A stretch of DNA of 64,000 bases, taken from NCBI RefSeq assembly GCF_001625195.1, contig NC_054389.1:7188520-7252519 (forward strand), read 5' to 3'. The position numbers and the translations under genes are program-made. Below the pieces are notes generated by a model, which was given only the letters and a program-made list of their open reading frames with translations, had not been told where the DNA came from and made no database searches. Shown one piece after another: positions 58,131 to 64,000 of this stretch. The stretch is from Drechmeria coniospora (lineage: Eukaryota > Ascomycota > Sordariomycetes > Hypocreales > Ophiocordycipitaceae). Each line of letters begins with the position of its first letter. Within the stretch, counting starts at the first letter, position 1.

Positions 58131-61059
58131 TTATGCCCCTGCCACGATGGCCAATCCCTGGTAGATGGCCCTCTTAACCTCGTACACGGCACTTCGCCGC
58201 CCCTGCAACGGGTTCCCGACGCTTTCCACCTCTACTCGCCCCTCGGCCGTTTTGCGCACCGAGACCGTTCCGTCGACGACGAGCGTGCCTTCGCCTCGAA
58301 ACTCGGCCCCGTATCCGGCGGCCTGCATCGCCCGCCGCAGGTCCGCAAGCCGCAGGTCGCCAACGTGCAGCGGTCGTGCGGCCGTTCGGGCGGCCGCCAG
58401 AAGATTCGAGGGCACGACGCCGAGGACGGGGAGGTGGCCGACATCGGATGTCAGAGCGACGCTTGCCGTCGTCTCCGTCTTCTGCCGCTTCGAAGGGGAC
58501 TCGTCCTCGTGCTTTTCCGCCGAGTCGCCGTCGCGGCTGGCGAGCAGCTGGCCGCTGATGGTCACGATGCTCAGCCCGCGCACGTTCTGCCACTTGAGCT
58601 TCTCCACGAGCGGGTCCGCGAGCTTGACGACCCAGGCGTTGGTATCGACACTCGCGTCGACCCAGGTGCCGACCTCGGGCGTGTACACATCGACGCTCTT
58701 GTCGCCCTCCATGCCCAAGGCGGTCCGGCAGTCGGCCGCAAGCGCCATCGTCTCCTCCCGATCGCCGCCGACGAGGATGAGCTTGCGCGGCTGGATCAGG
58801 GGTATGAGCATGTCCAAGCTTCGCTTGTCGTGCAGGCCGCTGAAGTCGACGAATCCGACGCGGAGGTTGACCGTGGCAGGCTCCGAGCCGTAGACGATCT
58901 TGGACGGACCGACCGGTTCCTCGGCCTCGGTATCCTCGGCCTTGTCCAGGTCATCCTGCTCGAGTCCATCCGAAGCCGCGGCCGCGGCCCCGTCCGGCTC
59001 GTCGCGCGGTTGGCCCTTGCCGGGCTGCGCGCGCCCCTTGGGGCCGGATGGATTCTTGGAAGAGTCATGCCACTTGCGTTTCTTGCCGAGCTTCGCGTCC
59101 TCGGCCACCACGTTGCCGCCGTCGCCGCCGTCCTCCTCCTTCTCCTCGGCTCGGAGGTAGTCTTCCGGCCGGATCATCTCGCCAAAGTCGTCCTTTCGCT
59201 TCCTCCGGATGGCGATGGGAAAGGACCTCTCCCGCCCCTTCTTGCCGCGCGAATCCCAATCGTAGACGGCCCGCTTCTTGACGAGAACGTTGATGCCGAG
59301 GTCCTCATCCTTGAGCACCAAGTTCTTGCGGCCGGCCTGGCCCATGGTGGCGGCGACGGTCAAGGCCTTGCCTTGCTGCCGACCGTCCTCGTCCTCCGAG
59401 TCGGACGATTCCTCCGAGGACGCGTCGTCGACGTCGGCGGCGACTTCCAGCGCGGCCGCGCCGCTCGCTTGCTGAGTGGCTTGGAGCTGCCTCTGAGTGG
59501 CGAGCCACTGCTGGTACAGGGCAAGCTCGTCGCCGTCCAGAGGCTCGCGGCGGGCATGCCGCACGTCGAGCGCGCGACCGCCGCAGTACACGAGCTCGAG
59601 CTGATCGCCGCCGGCCGTCTGCTCGACCGACACCCCGTCCCGCCGCTCCTTCCACCACTCCCACAACGTGCGGGCGACCGAGGGGGTGCCTGGCCTCGCG
59701 AGGCTGGGCCGGTCGGTCAGGATCACCAGGTTCCTCGCGTCCTGGGCGAGGCCTCTGAGCAGCTGGTTGGAGAACCCCCACTGCATGCTCGTGTCGCTCG
59801 CCAAGATGACGCGTCCGCCCGGTTCGGCGCTGTCGGCGGCGTGACTCAGCAGCTTGGCGATCTGGGCTCTGCGCTCGAGGAGCCGAAGGTGCTTGAAATC
59901 AAACGGGCCGCCGTCCTTCTTGTCGTGGGCGCCGTTGACCTTTCGCTGGACCTCGGAGAAGGCTTCAAACTCGTGCACGATGTTGCTGTCCATCCACTCG
60001 AGCATGCTTCTGGCGTATCGCATCGTGCTCGACATGTTTCGACCGGCCAGGTAGAGCTTGGCGGATTTCAAGACGCCATCCCGCGACGACGACTCCGTCC
60101 TCCAGGCATGCTCGAGGAGATAGGACAGCTCCAAGACCCGGGCGCTCGAATCGACGGGGATCAGGACGGTGCCTCCTTTGGAGACGCAGGCCCTGATCAT
60201 GTCGAGTAGCTGCTCGTCCCGCTTGTGGCGGCCGCCCGGGAGCGCGCCTCTTCGCGCGCCGCGACTGCTGCAGATCAGGGCGGTAGGCTTGTGCAGCTGC
60301 TCAATCACCTCGGCACCACCTCCGCCGGCGCCGCCGAGCCAAGCGGCGCCGGCAAAGACGTTCTCCCGCGCCTGGTTCCAGTCCACGGCGTAGACGATGG
60401 ACTCGAGCCCGTGCTGGATGTGCCATATCGTGCCGCCCAGCGTGTGACCGGAATTGTAGGCGGTGATGGTGAGCCCGTTCAGAGGCGGGGAAAAGGGCGA
60501 GGGAAGCGGCTGATGCGGCTGCGAGTATTTCAAAGGCTGGATGAGCGAAAAGTATCGGGCAATCTCGTCGGGCGTGGGGGCCTCGAGGAGGAGGTTCCGT
60601 GCCGCGACGGCGGTCTGCGAGTAGGCGTAGGCCACCTCCGAGAGCGAGCTCGGGCGGATCGTCGTCGAGGCGGCGGGCGTGGACGAGTAGAGGTCTTGGC
60701 TGAGGGAGCGGCCGAGATCGATGACGGGTCGCGTCGCGTAGGCGGGGATGCGGGTGAAGAGCGGGATGTTCTTGCAACAGTGAACGTAGGCGGCGAGATG
60801 CGACGTCGTCGCGTGCGTCAGGAGGATGAGGGAGAGGGTTGGCACTTGTCTGATGCGTGTTGGTGATGGATTCTAGCGGGCGACGAGCGACGAGCGAGAT
60901 GACGAAAACGTACCTCTCCAGCTCCTTGAGCTTCTCCACGTCAAAGGACTCGTCCCAGCCCAGGTCGACCAGCAGCTTTACGCCTCCGTCGAGCTCGAGC
61001 AGGGACTGGGACGCCGTCGACTCCGAGAGGGCGCCCTGGAGCGGGCAGAAAGTGAACAT
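58131..61059 (-). CDS. CFT2: Cleavage and polyadenylation factor subunit CFT2 (CPSF100/CPSF2)
   Basis: Two exons on the minus strand, 61059-60914 and 60849-58131, with a 64-bp intron (GTACGT..ATCAG); 954 residues. The join gives LKELE/RQVPTLSLILLTHATTSHLAAY, the start of the metallo-beta-lactamase domain. In the nuclease CPSF73 this segment carries HxHxDH; here it reads THATTSH, so zinc-binding residues are lost, as in known CPSF100. The beta-CASP domain follows (NSGHTLGGTIWHIQ, then VDWNQARENVF, GGTVLIPVDSSARVLEL). A charged, disordered insert (about 570-720) precedes the conserved C-terminal VGFVDFSGLHDKRSLDMLIPLIQPRKLILVGG block. Known role: a structural partner of the endonuclease in mRNA 3'-end processing, in the nucleus. 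A 781-codon antisense frame is a shadow. Confidence 0.94.
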
Positions 61060-62386
61060 GGAGGGCGGCGAATGGATGTGACGGGAGACGGAGCGGAGCG
61101 ACGGTTTACGGCGAGGCGAGCGACATCGTAGGCCGGGGTAACGAAGGCGGTATTATTCGATGAACGTGGCAGCTACCTCTGCACCATTCATGCATCTAGG
61201 CAGGCCGGCCTTGGGTATCGTATCGTAGCAATTGGGTAGGAAGCTGGGGGGGGGGGGGGGGGAGCGTTTGCCACCAAGCACGCGAGAGTTTGTTGCACGA
61301 GGGAGCTTGCAGCGAAGTCGCCGGAGCGGCGCAACTATCGCGCGGACGTCTGCCTTGCTTCCACGGCAGCAACTGAACGTACCCTGTACAGTGCCTAAGT
61401 AAGTATAAGAACGCTGTACAAGGGCTTAAGTACATACATACTTTACTTGTACCTGGATACATGTACGGAGTAAGTAAGTACCTAATCAACTTACTGTACA
61501 GTACAACTAAGTACATGCACTTGTACGGAGTACCAGCATGTGTCGTTGCACTTGCATGCAAGTAAGTACAGTGTAATTACTGCTACTTCTTAGTATACTT
61601 GCGTAAGTACTGTACGTGGTGAACTTTGTACATTCAAGTATTACTTAAATGTACTTGCACTACTTAGTGCCGAGTACGGGGTACATGCATGTCCCTTATG
61701 ATACGTACAGTAGGTACAAGTACGGAGTACGCCTACTGAGAGCACGCACTTGTACATGTATTACTGCGTTGTTTCGGAAAAGCTGGATCTTCCTACGAAG
61801 TACGGAGTGCAGAGTACATATACCTAAGTATGTACTTGGGTGTCTACAGGTAATTCAGTACCTGGATGCTTGAATTTGTGCTCTACTTATAGCAATGTAT
61901 GTTAGTATAATATAAGTAAGTACTTGTAATTAAAGTACTCCATACTGAGCACCTCGTGCCTTACTGCAGTACTTAAGTACAACTACGAAGTACATGTAGG
62001 TATTACCCAGTACTAGTATGGATACGTGCAGTATAATGGAGTATTACACCTACAGTACTTGCACGGAGTACAACGACTTGTTCCGCCAGCACTTAAGAAC
62101 ATGTACTTGCAGAAGTAAGTACCTAATACCTAGTAATAATGGATAAGTGCGCGTACTTACATAAGTACCGTACACGGAGTACTGTACACCTAGTTGTACG
62201 GAGTACAGTACTAGGTACTCACTGTACTTGTACTTACTGTACTTAGGAACGATACAGTCAGTTCAAGTACCCACACCAATTATTACTTGCTGCTAAATCT
62301 CCGCATATTCCGGGAGCGATGAGTGCCTTCGACAACCTGTCGACCTCATCATCGTCGAAACAACAGTGCAAACGAAGCGACAAAGC
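61060..62386. repeat. Divergent promoter region with GTAC tract (61380-62270) and a G17 run
   Basis: It lies between the CFT2 and monooxygenase start codons. A run of 17 G at 61246-61262 is 190 bp upstream of the CFT2 ATG. 61380-62270 consists largely of AGTAAGTAC, GTACGGAGTA and TGTACTTAC words. No coding sequence seen. The two promoters lie at its edges. Confidence 0.7.
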
Positions 62387-63718
62387 ATGGGCTCCACGGC
62401 CAAGCCCATCCTCATTAGCGGCGCCGGCGTCGTGGGCCTGACCCTCGCCCACGGCCTGAAGCAGGTAATCAATCATGCATGATCCATCTCGGGCGTGAGA
62501 AGAGAGGCGCGATGGAGGGGATGAGGCGAGATTGGATTGTGGATGGATGCCTGCTGACGCTGCCGACGTTCCCTCCTCAAGGCGGGCATCCCCTTTGAAA
62601 TCTACGAGCGCGACCGGGACGTCGACGCCCGCCTCCACGGCTGGGCCATCACCCTCCACTGGGCCCTGCCCTACCTGCGCCAGATTCTCGACGACGCGAC
62701 CCTCGCCGCGGTCGACGAGGTCCAGGTCGATCCCGAGGTCGGCCGCAACGACAACGGCAACTTCCTCTTCCTCAACCTCGACACGCTCGACGCCAAGTTT
62801 CGCATCCCCCCCAACGAGCGGCGTCGCGTCAACCGCGAGAAGCTGCGCAAGGTCCTGCTGCGCGGCGTCGCGAGCCACGTCCGCTGGGGGAAGCGTCTCT
62901 CGGACGTGCGGCCGCTCGACGGCGCCATCAGGGCCGTCTTTGAGGACGGGACGACGGCCGAAGGCAGTCTCCTCGTCGGTGCCGAGGGCTCCAATTCGCC
63001 GACGAGAAAGTTTCTCGTCCCCGACGCCTATCATAACTACCAGCTCCCCGTCCGCCTGCTGGGCGTCTCCCTCGACCTGACGCCGGCCGAGGCCCAACCT
63101 CTGCGGGACATCGACCCCTTGCTCTTCCAAGGATGCCACCCCGAGACGGGCAACTACCTGTGGATCTCGCTGCTCGAGACGCCCGAGACCAACGGCTCGG
63201 CCGGCACGCCCCTCGAGCGCTTCCGCATCCAGGTCATCATCTCGTGGCTCTTCAAGGACGCCACCGATGAGGTGCCCGCCGGGGACGAGGCCCGCGTTGT
63301 CGAGATGAAACGCCGCGCGGCCGAGTTCAATCCCGTCCTGCGCCGCGTCGTCGACTCCATCCCGGCCTCGTCGGCCGTCATGGACATTGCGCTGCAGGAC
63401 TGGCCGTGCCAGCCGTGGGACAACCGCCAAGGCCGCGTGACGCTCGTCGGAGACGCCGCCCACGCCATGACCATGTATCGCGGCGAAGCCGCCAACCACG
63501 GTCTCCTCGACGCCTTCCACCTCCTTCGGGAACTTCGGGCGCTGCACGCTGGCAGCAAGACGGCGGAGCAGGCCATCGGCGATTACGAGGCCGAGATGAG
63601 GGGCCGCGCCGTGCCGGCAGTGCTTCTGAGTCGACAAGCGTGCCTCGATGCCCACGATTTTCATGGACTGAACGAGAACTCGGCCGTGTTGAAAAGGAGA
63701 GCGATTCCCACCAAGTGA
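62387..63718 (+). CDS. FAD-dependent monooxygenase (aromatic hydroxylase type)
   Basis: Two exons, 62387-62464 and 62582-63718, with a 117-bp phase-0 intron (GTAATC..TCAAG); 404 residues. Exon 1 holds the ADP-binding ISGAGVVGLTLAHGL (G-x-G-x-x-G). Exon 2 continues with GIPFEIYERD, the conserved RVNREKLRKVLL, LLVGAEGSNSPTRK and the second FAD motif VTLVGDAAHAMTMYRGEAAN (G-D at the ribityl contact). The overall pattern is the PF01494 group-A flavin monooxygenases, which hydroxylate aromatic or polyketide compounds with NAD(P)H. In the second FAD motif the proline usual after GDAAH is replaced by Met-Tyr-Arg. The substrate is unknown, and no cluster partners lie within the window; downstream sequence is cut off. 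Confidence 0.85.
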
Positions 63719-64000
63719 CGTCGGCTTCCACCTCTCTCCTCGGCCCCCTTCCACTGCCATGTCACTCGCCGCCGCCCATCGACCGTCCTTACCAATCTGG
63801 CCGAGGCCACTGCTGCTTCGAGGTCTCCCGACTTGGACAGAACGAAATGAAGGGTTGGTGAGCGTGATGGACCTAGCAAATGACGGGCAGCCGTTTGGGT
63901 CCGTGGCGGAGGTTGCCTGCTTCGGCCGCGTGCTTTCTCGCGGGGCGTTGCGCAAGCCTCCCCCTGCATGTCTCCCACGGCCGGCAATGTACCAAGCAAG
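63719..64000. other. 3' flank of the monooxygenase, to window end
   Basis: No gene recognised in the last 280 bp. Confidence 0.3.

Noticed and set aside
57864..60209. 781-codon plus-strand frame opposite CFT2
   Set aside because: Mirror of G/C third-position bias; it lacks recognisable domains, while the minus strand encodes a clear CPSF100.

Overview
This window looks like nuclear DNA of a filamentous ascomycete. I infer Hypocreales, possibly a nematode- or insect-associated lineage, but the species cannot be named from this sequence. Reasons: GC-rich genes with strong G/C third positions, short introns (about 56-120 bp) with GT..AG ends, proteins that read as Pezizomycotina orthologues (a Pmk1/Fus3-type MAP kinase, an SPX-RING protein, a MAK3-type acetyltransferase), one tRNA-Lys(CTT) with a short intron, and a secreted ADP-ribosyltransferase of the heat-labile-enterotoxin-A family, which is common in entomo- and nematopathogenic Hypocreales.

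Layout: 1-615 is the 5' end of an unidentified basic nuclear-type protein (minus). 4505-5758 RPAP1/Rba50-like. 7929-10051 eIF2A. 11441-12924 mitoferrin (eight exons). 13545-15191 ER TPR-J protein of the DNAJC3/P58IPK type. 17546-19225 SPX-RING protein. 19420-21409 cystathionine gamma-synthase. 23073-32000 is an accessory block: an intact secreted ADP-ribosyltransferase, a decayed gene with several in-frame stops and frame changes (about 26.3-28.5 kb), and a vpr-type subtilase interrupted by one in-frame TGA. 33824-34795 SAM methyltransferase. 36407-37028 NatC catalytic subunit. 37627-38959 DPH7. 40315-41590 Pmk1-type MAP kinase. 43413-43499 tRNA-Lys. 44621-46707 MFS drug/polyamine-type transporter. 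51082-53898 REB1-like Myb protein. 55027-56817 membrane-anchored AAA-type ATPase. 58131-61059 CFT2/CPSF100. 62387-63718 FAD-dependent monooxygenase.

The genes do not form one pathway. Most are dispersed housekeeping genes: transcription (RPAP1, REB1, CFT2), translation (eIF2A, DPH7, tRNA-Lys), protein modification and folding (NatC, ER J protein), iron, phosphate and sulfur metabolism (mitoferrin, SPX-RING, CGS) and signalling (MAPK). The accessory block breaks this pattern.

The strongest unexplained signal is between the genes. Nearly every intergenic gap over 1 kb contains tracts built from a few short words: GTAC-centred palindromes (TACGGAGTAC / GTACTCCGTA), AAGTACTTAC, ACATGTAC and TACAGTAC. 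They stop abruptly at coding regions. Within or beside them lie local tandem repeats, a run of three perfect hairpins (25.57-25.68 kb) and two poly-G runs. All exon joins are read by eye from splice motifs and frame continuity.
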